In this document: positions 22,527-35,652 of the stretch, piece by piece | How the letters are laid out: the number at the start of each line of letters is the position of its first letter | Numbering within the stretch: position 1 is the stretch's first letter | Assembly (NCBI GenBank): GCA_038380435.1 | Contig: JAWZYU010000011.1 | Coordinates: 78,179,501-78,243,500, forward strand | Length of the DNA: 64,000 bases | Source: Ryuthela nishihirai | Taxonomy: Eukaryota; Arthropoda; Arachnida; Araneae; Heptathelidae | Reading direction: 5' to 3' | Position numbers and translations under genes: made by a program | Notes under the pieces: model-generated | Seen by the model: the letters and a program-made list of their open reading frames with translations, nothing else | What the model was told of the DNA's origin: nothing | Databases searched by the model: none

Positions 22527-24237
22527 GATCAGCAACTAACTGATCTTTTACATGTTTATTAAGTTCTCTGTAATGCTTTCTATTAGGACTAGTAGGGTAT
22601 TGATTAAGGACATTCCTGCAGTTCTTTCTTTCCAAAATAAGCTCAAGTGCCTTATCACTCAGATAATTCTGTCTCTTCTGCTCCTTTTTTCCTAAAAGAG
22701 TACTGTTAGTGTCCAAAAAAGTCTTTAAAATGATCCCGTTCTTCCTCAACTTCAGTAGTAAGCAAACCATGACTGTCATAATGACTAAGTAACCTATCAT
22801 GGTAAGCTTTAGCTATAACTGGGTCTTTCAGAGCTTCAGTGTTAAAAGTAGATTTTATAACCCTAGCACAATGCTTTTTAAGTTTAAGTTGCAAGACACT
22901 TTTAACAAGGTAATGGTCAGATCCAATTTCAGCTCCCCTATATGACCTGGTATTCCTAACAGAACTAGCCCATTTGCTGTTAATTAATATATAATCAATC
23001 ATATTCCTATGCATCCCATCGGGTGAAACCCATGTGTACTAATGTATGTCGCGGTGTTTGTAATAAGTGTTAGTTATTCTGAATCCATTGAGTTTATTTA
23101 CCTGTAGGAGACGTTGCCCATTGCAGCTACCAATACCAAAAGGGCCTATTACTTCTTCCCAAAGGTCAGAGTCAGTACCAACTTTGGCATTGAAGTCACC
23201 AAGAACAAGGGTAATATCTCCTTTCTTGACAGAATTCAAAATATCCTGAAGTTGTTCATAAAACCTATCCTTCTCATCCTCATCGGCATCCTCAGAAGAG
23301 GCATAATAGCAGATAACATTCAAGTCTTTAACGCTTGTCTGAAATTTTGCTGTAAGAAACCTTTCATTAATGCACTCATATCCTAGAAGAGCATCACTAG
23401 CATGTCTGCTGAGAAGCACACCCACGCCTTGGTGATGCTTATTGTCATCCCACCCTGAAAAGAGAAATTTAAGATTATTTTTAAGAATCTGACCTTTATC
23501 TGTCCATCTGGTCTCTTGCAAGCCGAGAATATCTAAATTATAATGGTGGAATTCTTGTGTGAGGACATCAAGAGAAAAAGCTCTGTGCAGAGTCCTCACA
23601 TTCCAACTACCTATGGAGAGAAAATGGTTAGTGGGATGTTTAAAGAAACTATGTTTATTAAGAGAAGGAATGGTGACAATATCAAACAGACCCCTAATTG
23701 CAGACATGGGGCAAAGACCCATTCCCTCACCATTAAAAGCTGAAGCCATCTGCACTGGAAGACTTCCTCCAATGTAGTATTTGATGATGCCAGTAGAAGC
23801 AAAGAGTTCAGCTGCCTGTGATGACCTCTGCTCAGTATTATCCACCAGCTGATAAACATATCCTGTGAATCTATTCACTTGAGGCAGTCAACCCACAAAC
23901 AAACAGAAAACACAGCAGAAGATTTTCCCTCCACAGAAGCCCACCAGTGCAGCAAATTCAGGATCCATTATCAAGCTCAGAGCCATATATCTGTCCAGTC
24001 CAGTGGGTTTATATGGTCATCACCAGGACCCTGTGTGGTTGATCACTCCTCAGCAGGGTAGAAAAAAAAGACAAGTAGCCAGAGTTGTCCAGATCAGTAG
24101 CCCACACTGATCTGGCAGCCTCCCCTTCCATTCTCTTCCACAAGAGAGTATCTCTTTTGCAAGGTACCAATGGCCTGCACCACGAAGAGGTTGGGTTGGA
24201 CACTAGGTTCTATGCATCATCACAAGGGATTGGTGCC
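22527..24237 (-). mobile_element. RTE LINE, 5' half (5' UTR, endonuclease, linker)
   Basis: From 24,237 the minus strand holds the 5' UTR, then an open frame at 23,878-23,039 (279 codons) with a complete N-terminal half of an APE-type endonuclease: SWNVRTL, LQETRW, GVGVLLSRH and LGDFNAKVG. A single amber stop after KHRDIH separates it from the rest (DYILINSKWAS, GSDHYLVKSV at 23,014-22,706). It then enters the linker and stops at DQLVAD. Together with 19,193-20,908 it makes one RTE copy interrupted by 1.6 kb. Unit 2 copy at 36,644-38,354. Confidence 0.87.
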
Positions 24238-24727
24238 AAAGTTAAAATTTTATTGCTCAATGACAGAGAACTTTCATTTATTTTACTTATTTTCTGAGCA
24301 AGACAGTCTTTTTTATTTTTTTTTTTAAATTGTATTATGAATATAATTATTTACTTTAATTATTTTTTAACAAATAAAAAATGTACTGTGGTGTTTTTTT
24401 TTTGTAAAAAAATTTTAAATTTTGGCTTTAAGAAAATGTGTCCTAAAATATTCTTTCCATTCTTCAACATATCTTGCATGTTCCCATTTTCAATCACAAA
24501 AATTTGATATCCAAATATTGAAGCAAACTCACCAATTCTAATTTATATAACCGCTCAAGAACAGTAAACTCAAGTTGTGTCAAATTATAATAAGGTGATG
24601 AAGATTTGCAGTCACAAGTGTCACATTAATTTTATTTGATTAATTTTTATATAATTAATCTTATATGCATATATAATTGTTTAATATACTCAGTGGTTGC
24701 TTTATTAGGGACAGTTCTTTGTAAATA
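24238..24727. other. AT-rich stretch without recognisable genes (unit 1)
   Basis: It contains actcagtggttgctttattag (24,689-24,709), which resembles a DNA-transposon terminus and precedes the inverted repeat at 24,728. Otherwise featureless. Same in unit 2. Confidence 0.4.
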
Positions 24728-25083
24728 GTAACAGAACTCAATAACTTCTTAAATGAGTATTGTATGAAAAAATGTGACTGAAGATGATTTGAAAATTTCA
24801 ATCAAATTTATTTAAACCTCGATTTCCAATATGCCTTCAGTATTTAAGAGTTATGGAATTTGAAATATTTAGTGCTCATTCTTCAAAAAAAATCTAAAAT
24901 TGGAGATAATTAACAGAATGATTATGCAAAAAGCTAAAACTACTTTTACACATGTTAGTAAAGTTTAGTATAACCGTTATAGCTTTCATTTTCACTTTTA
25001 TTAACCTTTTTTAATTATCTTTAAATTATCCTCAGTGACTTTTTGTAAAATGTTTACTTAAGAAGTTACTGAGTTTTCTATAT
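24728..25083. repeat. Inverted-repeat element at the duplication edge
   Basis: The left arm, about 24,728-24,795 (aactcaataacttcttaa … gtgactgaagatgattt), matches the complement of 25,082-25,015 (aactcagtaacttcttaa … gtcactgaggataattt). The arms are about 65 bp, diverged. It ends 3 bp from the tandem-duplication junction. Unit 2 copy at 38,845-39,200 ends 3 bp from the end of the duplication. Probably a small non-autonomous DNA transposon. Confidence 0.6.
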
Positions 25084-25756
25084 GGGCAACTGTCATAATA
25101 GAAAATATAGCTTAATATGTTAACTACTTAATCAGAAATTGGTGAGGTGAAATTCTTGTAGCATTAATCTTTTCAAAGTCCTCAACGAACATGGATGTTG
25201 ACAGAATCTGAAATGAGAGGCCCAAGATGATGCCTTTTGTACAACAAAAAAATTTATTAAAAAAAAAAAATAGAAATTGCCATTTGAATTTTTTTTACAT
25301 AGATCTTTTAAAAATATGTAATTCAAGTTTGAAAAGAAATATTTTCTTTTTTCATTTGATGCATATTTTATTAAACTACAATATAAATAGTTCGTGAATC
25401 TTTATAGTGTTGGGTTTCTGAAACTGAACTTAAACTACTGTGTTGGGTGGATTTATTTCAAAGTGTTTTCAGTATATTTTCTGAAAACACTTTGAACTTT
25501 AGAACCTTATCCTAAAGTAACTTTTGAATGGAAATATGTTATGTACCAAAAGCAAGTCCGCAAAATTCCCCGCCCTGCCCACGGTCAGTAGCTTGGTAAA
25601 GGCCACCGTCCGTTGGATGAGATGGTAAGCCGTGGTTCTGTGTGTGGGAGAGTCATACCCTGCACTCTATTTTGGTATATCACCAGTTGTTCAGCGAGAT
25701 ACAATTGAAATTTAGTCGGGGGGGGGGGGGTCACAAATAATTTTGGTGAGGTCAAA

Positions 25757-26299
25757 TTGTGGGGTCATTCCGGTATTAGAGACAACTCTTGCCAATGAAG
25801 TGGTTTTTTTTTAACTGTACATCCCTTTTGTGTTCTTTTATCATTGTTCAGCAGGTTCTTTTTGTTTTGCCATAGTAAGGTTTATTGTTACTGTCGGTGT
25901 TTTCATGTAATGGTATTTTATATACTCCTCCTGTTTTCTCATTCTGGTCCCGATCAGTTTTAATTAAATTAATTATAGTGTTGCTGGTTTTAATTGGCAC
26001 TATGTAATTGTTAAGTTGCATTGCATTTTTCACTGAATTTGCCAGTCGTGGGAAGTTTGGAATCCCTGTGGGGAACTAATTTTTTTTTTTGGATTGCTGC
26101 ATTGATGTCGGTTGGGATATTTTTTTCTAAGTTTGTCTTGCCATATTTTCGGCAAGGTTCAATATTTTTAGTGGGTAACCTGCATTTTGAGCATCCCAGT
26201 ATATTTTTTCTTTTTCTTTTTCATAAAACTGTGGTGTGGAGGCATATCTCATATTTCTTAGGAATGCAGTTTTTGGTACATTTTTTTGTGGGCTAGTGA
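25757..26299 (-). mobile_element. Penelope-like element, GIY-YIG end (unit 2)
   Basis: Duplicate of 11,640-12,182, identical as far as read, including the GVYKIP…YYGKTKR signature. Confidence 0.78.
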
Positions 26300-28221
26300 T
26301 ATATCTGAGTGATAAGGCACTTAAGCTTATTTCGGAAAGAAAGAACTGCAGGAATGCCCTTAATCAATACCCTACTAGTACTAATAGAAAGCATTACAGA
26401 GACCTTAATAAACTTGTAAAGGATCAGTTAGCTGCTGATAAGAATCTTTGGCTTGATGGTTTGGCTGACAAAGCCGAGGAAGCAGTTAGACAGCACAACA
26501 GCAGAGAGCTGTACCAGATAGTTAATGTTTTGTGTGGTAGAAAACGAACAGGCATACAAGGATTGAAGGATAAACAAGGTAAGGTTATAGAAGGGGAGGA
26601 TTCTGTCATGGCTAGGTGGGCTGAGCATTTCAGTGATGTTCTAAACAATGTAGTTAGTTCTACTCCCATTGTTTGCAATGATGATAGATGCATTGGTGGC
26701 TTTAATGTTGGCCCTATAACACAATCTGAAGTTATTTTGGCTGTTTCTAAACTTAAACTTCATAAATCCCCAGGGGTAGATGAAATTACTACGGAAATGC
26801 TTAGAGCTGGGAATGTTTCGGTTACCACTTGGATGACTGAAATTCTGAATATCTTTTATGATAAAGGCATGGTTCCTAAGGATTTTACCAGAGCTATTGT
26901 TATCCCTATTTTCAAAAAAGGTGATCGCAGTTCTTGTGATAACTATAGGGGTATCAGCCTACTCTCTGTTCCAGGTAAAGTTCTTTCCATGATTGTGCTT
27001 AATAGAATTAAGAATCTGGTTGACAGTCAATTGCGTGATGAGCAATGTGGATTCAGAAGTGGTAGGGGATGTGTGGATCAGATATTTTCACTTAGGCAGA
27101 TTCTTGAGAAATGTTTAGAATTTCAGAAACCTTTGGTTGCTAGCTTTGTTGATTTCAAAAAGGCTTTCGACTCTGTAGATCGTCATAATTTGTGGTTGAT
27201 TGTTAGATCATATGGTATACCAGACAAGTTAGTTAACATTATGAAAGCTCTCTATAATAACACCGAGTCATGTGTGAGGGTTGGTAAGGCTTGTAGCAAT
27301 TGGTTTAGCATTACTTCTGGTGTTCGACAAGGGTGTATTTTGTCTCCTTTTCTCTTTAGCTTGGTTATTGATTATGTTATGCGAAATTCACTTCAAGGGA
27401 AAGATTTTGGCCTTAAATGGGCTGGAGATACGAAAATTTCTGATTTAGATTATGCTGATGATTTAGCCCTTTTGGCAAATGATGTTGATGAGATGAACTC
27501 TTTCATTCGAGCTGTTGATGAGACTGGTAGTAGAGTAGGTTTGGTTATAAACAGAGAGAAAACTAAAGTGATGAAAATTGGTCAGGCAGGCTGTGATTCA
27601 GTTAATCTGAATGATTACAGTCTTGAGCAGGTGTCACAGTTTAATTATCTTGGGAGCTATGTAACAGATAATGGTGATGTGCAGCATGAGATTAACAGAC
27701 GAATAGGGATTGCTGCCGAGACTTTTAAGAACCTATGGAGAGTGTGGAGAAATAGGCGTATACACCTAAAGACTAAAATTAAACTGTATAATAGTTTGGT
27801 TCTTTCTAGGGTTAGTTATGGTAGTGAAATGTGGACACTTTGTAAACAAGATAACAGGAAACTAGATGCTTTTGATTCCAGATGCTTACGCAGTATCTTG
27901 GGCATTAGGTGGTTCAGCTTTGTAACTAATGATGAGATTAGGCAAAGGAGTTTGCAACCTCCTTTAAGCAGCATATTGTGCAGAGAGAGACTCCGTTGGT
28001 TTGGCCATGTTGCCCGTATGAATAATTATAGATTGGCGAATAGGGTTATGAACAGTGTGCCTAAAGACCTCAGAAAGAAGGGGAGACCTAGGATGCTGTG
28101 GGCTGACAATGTCAAACAGGACCTTGTTAGAATTGGTGTGCAGTGGCCAGATGTAGTAGATGTAGCTCAGGATAGACTTGCTTGGAGAACTAAATTGCAC
28201 GGTCTGGTTGGACCTCCGTAG
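26236..28221 (+). CDS. RTE-clade LINE reverse transcriptase, 661 aa (unit 2)
   Basis: It is residue-for-residue identical to the protein at 12,119-14,104, including the 22 fortuitous N-terminal residues read from PLE antisense. The catalytic YADD (406-409) and motif A Asp (305) are intact. No endonuclease domain. It lies in mobile element 26,300-28,263, which ends in (gat)n. Confidence 0.9.
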   Translation: MEAYLIFLRNAVFGTFFCGLVIYLSDKALKLISERKNCRNALNQYPTSTNRKHYRDLNKLVKDQLAADKNLWLDGLADKAEEAVRQHNSRELYQIVNVLCGRKRTGIQGLKDKQGKVIEGEDSVMARWAEHFSDVLNNVVSSTPIVCNDDRCIGGFNVGPITQSEVILAVSKLKLHKSPGVDEITTEMLRAGNVSVTTWMTEILNIFYDKGMVPKDFTRAIVIPIFKKGDRSSCDNYRGISLLSVPGKVLSMIVLNRIKNLVDSQLRDEQCGFRSGRGCVDQIFSLRQILEKCLEFQKPLVASFVDFKKAFDSVDRHNLWLIVRSYGIPDKLVNIMKALYNNTESCVRVGKACSNWFSITSGVRQGCILSPFLFSLVIDYVMRNSLQGKDFGLKWAGDTKISDLDYADDLALLANDVDEMNSFIRAVDETGSRVGLVINREKTKVMKIGQAGCDSVNLNDYSLEQVSQFNYLGSYVTDNGDVQHEINRRIGIAAETFKNLWRVWRNRRIHLKTKIKLYNSLVLSRVSYGSEMWTLCKQDNRKLDAFDSRCLRSILGIRWFSFVTNDEIRQRSLQPPLSSILCRERLRWFGHVARMNNYRLANRVMNSVPKDLRKKGRPRMLWADNVKQDLVRIGVQWPDVVDVAQDRLAWRTKLHGLVGPP

Positions 28222-28263
28222 CCCATGGCTGCTTGAGGATGATGATGATGATGAGTGGCTGTT

Positions 28264-28447
28264 GGGAGGCGTATGGGATGATAATGGGTGGCACTGTAGG
28301 TTTATGGTTGACTGCAATTTCCAGTTTTGCTCCTGCCGATGTAGTAGCATATCCAAAAGTGGTAATTGTTCATTCTTTTCTTTTTCAGCAGTTACTTTAA
28401 TGGTTGGCAGACGTCATTAATTTCTGCTTGCAACTCTTGTACTCAAA
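28264..28447 (-). mobile_element. Penelope-like element, end of RT domain (unit 2)
   Basis: Duplicate of 14,147-14,330. Confidence 0.7.
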
Positions 28448-28497
28448 ACAATAACGTTAATTTTAATTTTCTTTTTTAAGAAATAAATAAATAAATC

Positions 28498-28717
28498 TAA
28501 GCTGTCCAATGGTTGGATGGTTAGTGCTCTTGGCTACTGATCAAAGGCTTCTGCGTTCGAGCCCAGGTAAGGCATGGATGCATATGTTGTCTTTCTGCTG
28601 AAGTCTCATCTTCATCACAGATCTTCTCTATGGCATAAACTGGCAGGCTTCTGTCAAACCTCTGTGGCAAGCAGCTGCTTGAGGGGGTACCTATATATAT
28701 ATATTTTTTAAATATAT
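28498..28717 (+). mobile_element. tRNA-headed SINE, family A (unit 2)
   Basis: Duplicate of 14,381-14,600. Confidence 0.82.
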
Positions 28718-29700
28718 CAAGAAAAGAGCTAAAAAAACTTTTAAAAAATATTCTTATATGTGCAGTACCTGAAAACTTTTGCAAAGTCCGATGTTTACTT
28801 AGCATAGTAGTAATTTCAGTATTAGTTCCAAATTCAAAATATTACTCCGAGAATAATTTACATTAAAAATATTTTTATTTATAAGTTGCTGAATAGTGTG
28901 ACAAACTTCCTATCATCCCCAATGTTGAGCACCACTTTCAATGATCTCACCTCCTCTATATACTTTTTACATATCCTTGTGTATCTCAATAAACCTCTAT
29001 AAATCTCCATCTTTCTACACAAACTCAAATCTTCTTTAAATTCCTACAAATTCTTCTCTATAATCTTCATCATCTCAAATCTTCAATGTCATTGTCATCT
29101 TTACACAGCTCTCAAATTTTTTTAATATCCAACTAAATTTAATACTGGACTTCTATGGGCCACTAAATCTCTGAGTGCTTCATCATCACAGGCGAGGCCA
29201 CACTATGCATCAGTAAAGTGGAAGTTAGCCATCAGAAGGCCGTAACTGTAACGTTTTTAATTCAGGTCACCTGCTTGTGATTACTAACCTCCTTCATTTC
29301 AAAGATAAAATATTCTTTCTTCTCCTGTCATCCATTGACCATTTTAACAATCTTCCTTTTATTTTTTTATCACCTTGAGTCATACTTCCATCTAAGTCAA
29401 AAAGGATGTTTTTAGCTAATTTTGGGGTGCTGAATTCAAATATGGTTGTGAAAAATCTGCAGCATGTACAATTTTTTTTTTTTAAATTACGGATTGATGT
29501 ATTTCAAATTTCAAGGAATATGCATATCTGAGAAATGAAAATGAATGTGACTTTTATTAAATTGCAACTTAATACTCATTAATTAATTGCATGATTACAG
29601 TGAAAATAATTTTAAACATCATAGTTATAGACCACTAAATATAAAGTACCAAATGAAATAATATTGAAACACAAAATAAGAAAACATGGGTAAGGATCTT

Positions 29701-30734
29701 TTATACTTTCAAGAAGTTCATTTTTTGTCTATCTGCTGAGGTATCTTCCTTCTGTAAGAACCAGGAGTAGTCACCCATCCTACTGTCCCACACACACACA
29801 ACACAGAAAACAGCAAAGTTTTGTGAAGTCTCCTTGAAGCCCAAGCAAGAGAAATATGACTTTTGGGTCACCACATATTGTCCACTTAAACTGGTCATAT
29901 TTTATAGCAGTATTTTTTCCATGCTTTCATAAGTTTCCTTCATTCCCACAGCGTGTGTCACTGGAATGGAAGGTTTTTGGTTTCCTTTATGCAAAAGGAC
30001 AGCTTTTAAGCAAAATTTTGATGAATCTATAAATAGATGCCATTCCTTAGGGTCATGAGTTGTTCCAATTTCTTCCATCAGCCCTGAAATATCTGTGCAG
30101 AAACACAAACCATCTTGCAGCTCGTAATAAGCAGATACCCTTGGCCAAAAGATTACTTTCTTGAAGTCTTGAACTTAAAACCTCAGCTTGTTGTTTGAAA
30201 AGTCCTAGGTCTCGAACAAGATCATTTAGTTCATTTTGCTGAATCAGATGAGGTGCGTCTAAATTTTTAGGAGTGTATGTAGGATCAGAATCTGTGTGTT
30301 CCTCAAAGTCTTCCTCTGATGAATGTGAGTCTATCTCCTCCCAGTTGGTTGGAGGTGTTGGTATAGGAAGATCTTCTCCATGAGGAACTGGCCTTATGGC
30401 TGAAGGCACATTTGGATATTGTGTTTTGTTTTGTTCTTTTTTGAAAAGCCCAACACTTTAGTTAAACACTAGTTGCCTCACGCCAAGCCATTGGAACTGC
30501 AAATTGCATCGATTTTATCTTACCTTTTACTCAGGCCAACAAAGCAGGAAATGCAGCACACATGTGGAGCCCATGTTTTTTCCTGATCTCCAACATGGCA
30601 CCAAAATACAAGTTATAGGCTTTCTTCCCAATCTTTGTCAAAGAATGACCCTGGGATTTTAAAATATAATTTTCATACACATAATATAACGTATCTGGCA
30701 CATTAACATATTCGTGATGCTGTGTTTGTGCCAT
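29701..30734 (-). pseudogene. Decayed uncharacterised protein family copy (unit 2)
   Basis: Duplicate of 15,584-16,617 with the same frame breaks. Confidence 0.6.
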
Positions 30735-33122
30735 TTAAACACCAAAATTCACTCTTCAATGTACAGTATGTGTTCCTCCTACAATGAAAACAATAAGAAT
30801 GGTGGTCTGAGGTTAGGTTACTGTTACATGTTTTCTACCACTTGGCAATCAGTGTTCCAGCCACAAAAAGTAAAATATCTAGTATTCTCCCAGTTGCCTG
30901 GAGGTGTTGGTATAGGAAGATCTTAATAGTAGTCAAAATGACTATAATATAAAAACGTGATGTATTTGCCATTTTTTAAGGCCAGATCTGAAATCAGCAC
31001 CTGAAAAATAGTTAAAGGCAGCTACAATTGTTCATTTATAAAAACCTTGTAAACCAGTGTTTTTAATTAATTCTGGCTGTATGAGAGAAATCCTCCCAAT
31101 TCTCTGTACATCATTGTGTGTCAACCATATCAGACTTAGGCAACTCCACTCGGAGAGGAGAAAGCATCATACCAGGATGAAGCTTCCTCTAGCTGGGATC
31201 AAACTTGGGACCCCAGAGGAAGTCGGCAAGCACTGCTCAGATGCAATGACTTAATCCATAACACCAAGCTTTAAGGGCAGCATTATGATTAAGTACATAT
31301 GCATTCCCTATTGTAGCAGTGTATCATTTTAATAGGATTAGAAAGAAATAAAGAAAAATCTGTTACAAATCATGTTAAAGTCGTAATCCAGTGATGCTAA
31401 TGTTACACCAAAATAAGACAGCTTTTCTACCTACTTTGGTGAGAATGTAATAAAAATTAAAGCTGACTATAGATATAATTAAAATAAAAAATAATCATTC
31501 TTTAAAATCAAATAATTTATCTATTAAACAATGGGAATAATTATATAGAAATAACAAAAACAACTGTAAAAAAATAATAAAACAGAAAGGAAATAACGAA
31601 CTATTTGTTGAATGCTTTAGAATTTTCCAATCAGGGAAATCATTAAGGTCATTTATAAAATGTTTTGAGTACACGTTGAAATTTCAAATAAATCAGAAGT
31701 GTTAAATCCCTTCCCCTTTTTTATTACTGCAGAATAAGATTCTAGAGTTCTGAAAACACTTTAAAATTAACTTGCCACCAGAGTTAGTTCAGTTTCAAAC
31801 CCAATTCTTTTAACCTTTTCATGCCCAGTCTGAAAAACTGAAGTGAAACCATAGACCAAGCTATTTTTTTCTCAGACAAAAAAAAATAACTTTAGGACTT
31901 TTTGCCCACTAACTTAATTAAAAGGAAATAGGGCATGTTAAATACCAAATTAAATGACATTTGATTCTGGATTTTATTAAAGTATATTTTGGTACACACT
32001 TTATTTTCATAAGTCCAGAATTAATTGTTATGAGGATATTATTAATCTTAATAAGATTTTTTTAGAGTGATATAAAAACAATTTTTTTAAATGCATGAAA
32101 AACAGATAATCTGTACTCTTTTGTCTTGTTTTAGTGTCTTGTACAGCATACAAACACCTACACAAGGGCATGCCCATTAGCTTAGTAGTCAGGTTCTCTA
32201 ATCACTAAACATTATTTGCATTTGAAATACAAATAAAAATTTATTTTAAAAATCAATTAATGTACCAATTTGAACATGAGAGCAAAACTTAATATGTTAG
32301 GGTCATATGATGGCTTGTGAGGTGGGGTGTGTCATAAACTATAAAAAAAAATCGTTACCAAGGTCAAGTAAGCAGACCAAGAAAGGTGAAGTAAGGTAAT
32401 GTGTGTAGTCAGGTAACATAGACCACCATATTAAACAGTTCTGTGCACTTAGAGTTTACAACATCTGAACTACTGATCAATTTGGTTAGTATTTCATGAT
32501 TTGTGAATATAATTACTGGATCTAAAAACATCAAAATCAACAATTCGCTGCTGTATTCCTGCCATATTTTACTTATATATATGCATATTCCATCAATCCA
32601 GGTTTCTTTTGGTAATACTACTTCCAAATTGTGAAAGGATTCAATATGAAATCTTCAAAAGTCATCCAAGCTTCAATAGGCTTCAGATTTTCTGTTATGG
32701 TGATGTTTTTTCCACCAGTCAAAGTGCAGTAAGTGTGCATCTCACTTTGATTTTACTTTTTTGTTTCCTTTCACCCAATTATGTGCAGTGTCAAATTTTA
32801 TTATAGGTCATTTTGTAGTTGTTTTGGATAGGATTAAAACTCCCAGTTAGGAATAAAGAAATTCAAAGTAAAATGGTAAAAAAATTTAGTACGATTTGAA
32901 TAGTTACAGACATCAAGTACTGTATATAATAAGGTTCACTGATTGGCTCAAAAAATATTCCTGATGCATCATTTTTCATATTGTGCAACAGTTAATGTTC
33001 ATAAATGATTTATTTAAAGAGGAGAAAAAACCATTTTGTTCTGTCAAGTTTATTTCTAATCTTCACTTGTTTTGACATGAATAAATGTTTTAACTGTTTA
33101 ATATTTCATTTATAAAATATTT

Positions 33123-33309
33123 TGTGTAATGCTTTCTATTAAGGCTAGTAGGGTATTGATTAAGGACATTCCTGTAGTTCCTTTCTTTCTGAAATAAGCT
33201 CAAGTGCCTTATCACTCAAATAATTTTGCCTCCTCTGCTCCTTCTTTCCTAAAAGAGTACTGTTAGTTACAAGAAAAGCCTGTTTAAACAGTACATTCTT
33301 CCTCAACTT
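33123..33309 (-). mobile_element. RTE LINE linker fragment (unit 2)
   Basis: Duplicate of 19,006-19,192. Confidence 0.8.
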
Positions 33310-35025
33310 CATCATCATCATCCTCAAGCAGCCATGGGCTATGGAGGTCCAACCAGACCGTGCAATTTAGTTTTCCAAGCAAGTCTATCCTGAATTACAT
33401 CTACTACATCTGGCCACTGCACACCAATTCTAACAAGGTCCAGTTTGACATTATCTGCCCACCACATCCTAGGTCTCCCTTTCTTTCTGAGGCCTTTAGG
33501 CACACTGTTCATAACCCTATTTGCCAATCTATAATTATTCATACGGGCAACATGGCCAAACCAACGGAGTCTCTCTCTGCATAATATGCTGCTTAAAGGA
33601 GGTTGCAAACTCCTTTGCCTAACCTCATCATTAGTTACAAAGTTGAACCACCTAATGCCCAAGATACTGCATAAGCATCTGGAATCAAAAGCATCTAGTT
33701 TCCTGTTATCTTGTTTACAAAGTGTCCACGTTTCACTACCATGACTAACCCTAGAAAGAACCAAACTATTATACAGTCTAATTTTAGTCTTCAGGTGTAT
33801 ACGCCAATTTCTCCACACTCTCCATAGATTCTTAAAAGTCCCGGCAGCAATCCCTATTCATCTGTTAATCTCATGCCACACATCGCCATTATCTGTTACA
33901 TAGCTCCCAAGGTAATTAAATTGTGACACCTGCTCAAGACTGCAACTATTCAGATGAACTGAATATCTGCCTGCCTGACCAATTTTCATCATTTAGTTTT
34001 CTCTCTGTTTATAACCAAACCTACTATACTACCAGTTTCATCAACAGCTCGAATGAAAGAGTTCATCTCATCGACATCATTTGCCAAAAGGGCTAAATCA
34101 TCAGCATAATCTAAATCAGAAATTTTTGTATCTGAGTCCATTTAAAGCCAAAATCTTTCCCTTGAAGTGAATTTCGCACAACATGATCAATAACCAAACT
34201 AAATTGAAAAGGAGACAAAATACACCCTGCTAAACCAATTGCTACAAGACTTACCAACTCTCACACATGACTCAGTGTTATTATAGAGAGCTTTCATTGT
34301 GTTAACTAACTTGTCTGGTATACCATATGATTTCACAATCAACCACAAATTATGACGATCAACACAGTCGAAAGCCTTTTTGAAATCAACAAAGCCAGCA
34401 ACCAAAGGTTTCTGAAACTCTAAACATTTCTCAAGAATCTGCCAAAGTGAAAATATCTGATCTACACATCCCCTACCACTTCTGAATCCACATTGCTCAT
34501 CACACAATAATCACAATTTTAATACTATTAAACAAAATCACACAAAGAACCTTACCTGGAACAGAAAACCCTACAGTTATCACAAGAACTGTGATCACCT
34601 TTTTTGAAAACAGGGATAATAATAGCTCTGGTAAAATCCTTAGGAACCATGCCTTTATCATAAAAGATATTCAAAATTTCAGCATCCAAGTGGTAACAAA
34701 CATTCCCAGCTCTAAGCATTTCCGTAGCAACTTCATCTACACCTGGGGATTTATGAAGTTTAAGTTTAGAAACAGCCTAAATAACTTCAGATTGTGTTAT
34801 AGGGCCAACATTAAAGCCACCAATGCATCTATCATCATCGCAAACAATGGGAATAGAACTAACCACATTGTTTAGATATCATTGATATGCTCAGCCCACC
34901 TAGCCACAACAGAATCCTCACCTTCTATAACCTTACCTTGTTTATCCTTCAATCTCTGTATACCTGTCCGTTTTCTACCATACAAAACATTAACTATCTG
35001 CTACAGCTCTCTGCTGTTTGCAATG
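33310..35025 (-). mobile_element. RTE LINE, 3' half, defective (unit 2)
   Basis: Duplicate of 19,193-20,908, with the same internal deletions and the 159-codon C-terminal open frame at 33,339-33,818. Confidence 0.85.
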
Positions 35026-35652
35026 CTCCAAAGAAATGCAAAATACTTTTAAGTTTGGACCCTTTTTCTGATCCAATTAGTTTTATGCTCCGGATAGCTG
35101 AGACGGGCGCCAGGCAATAATTAACAAATTGCCAAAAAAATAGAATAAGTTAAATTAGGGTTCAAAATACCAGCGAGCATTAATGAGTAAGAATCCAAAA
35201 ATGATTGTCAAGTTAAATATATAAATATGATCAAAACTTAATTCACGTTGCTCAAGAGAAAAAAATTAGTAAAGACTCAAAAGGTTTAAATAACAAACAA
35301 ATTTGTTTCCAAAAATCACTCACCAAAACTTCAATGAAGAAGATACATCAACTGAGCACTCTTCCGTGCTACATGCTAATGCTCTACTCACTGTTTATCT
35401 GACTCTCTCTATGTGCTATCTCACTATGCTACTCTCACTATGCTATGCTGTGCTGCTGCAACTAGCATGTCACCAGACTTTTACAAGAGGCTTACAGAGG
35501 CCTGCACGTATCATGTTGCACGCCGGGAAAGACATTTACATAATCGACGAGTGACACAACCTATGACACAAGAGGGGGCGTGTCCTTGTGCAAGCGCTTT
35601 AGCGGGTGATAGTCAGAAGATCAGAGTTGCACATGCGCAACTCCTTACTCTT
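35026..35652 (+). repeat. Unclassified interspersed repeat U1, copy 3 (unit 2)
   Basis: Duplicate of 20,909-21,535. Confidence 0.65.

Larger units (their letters stand above)
10968..25086. repeat. 14.1-kb tandem duplication, unit 1
   Basis: The unit repeats directly as 25,087-39,203. The offset is 14,119 before and 14,117 after a G run that is 15 bases here and 13 there. I saw two substitutions (22,004 T versus 36,121 A; 22,347 C versus 36,464 A); all long open frames are identical. The junction reads tatggg|caactgtc. The left parent edge reads gattt|gcaactg and the right edge tatggg|ttact, so only a single shared G supports the join. A recent duplication and an assembly artefact both fit. 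Confidence 0.95.
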
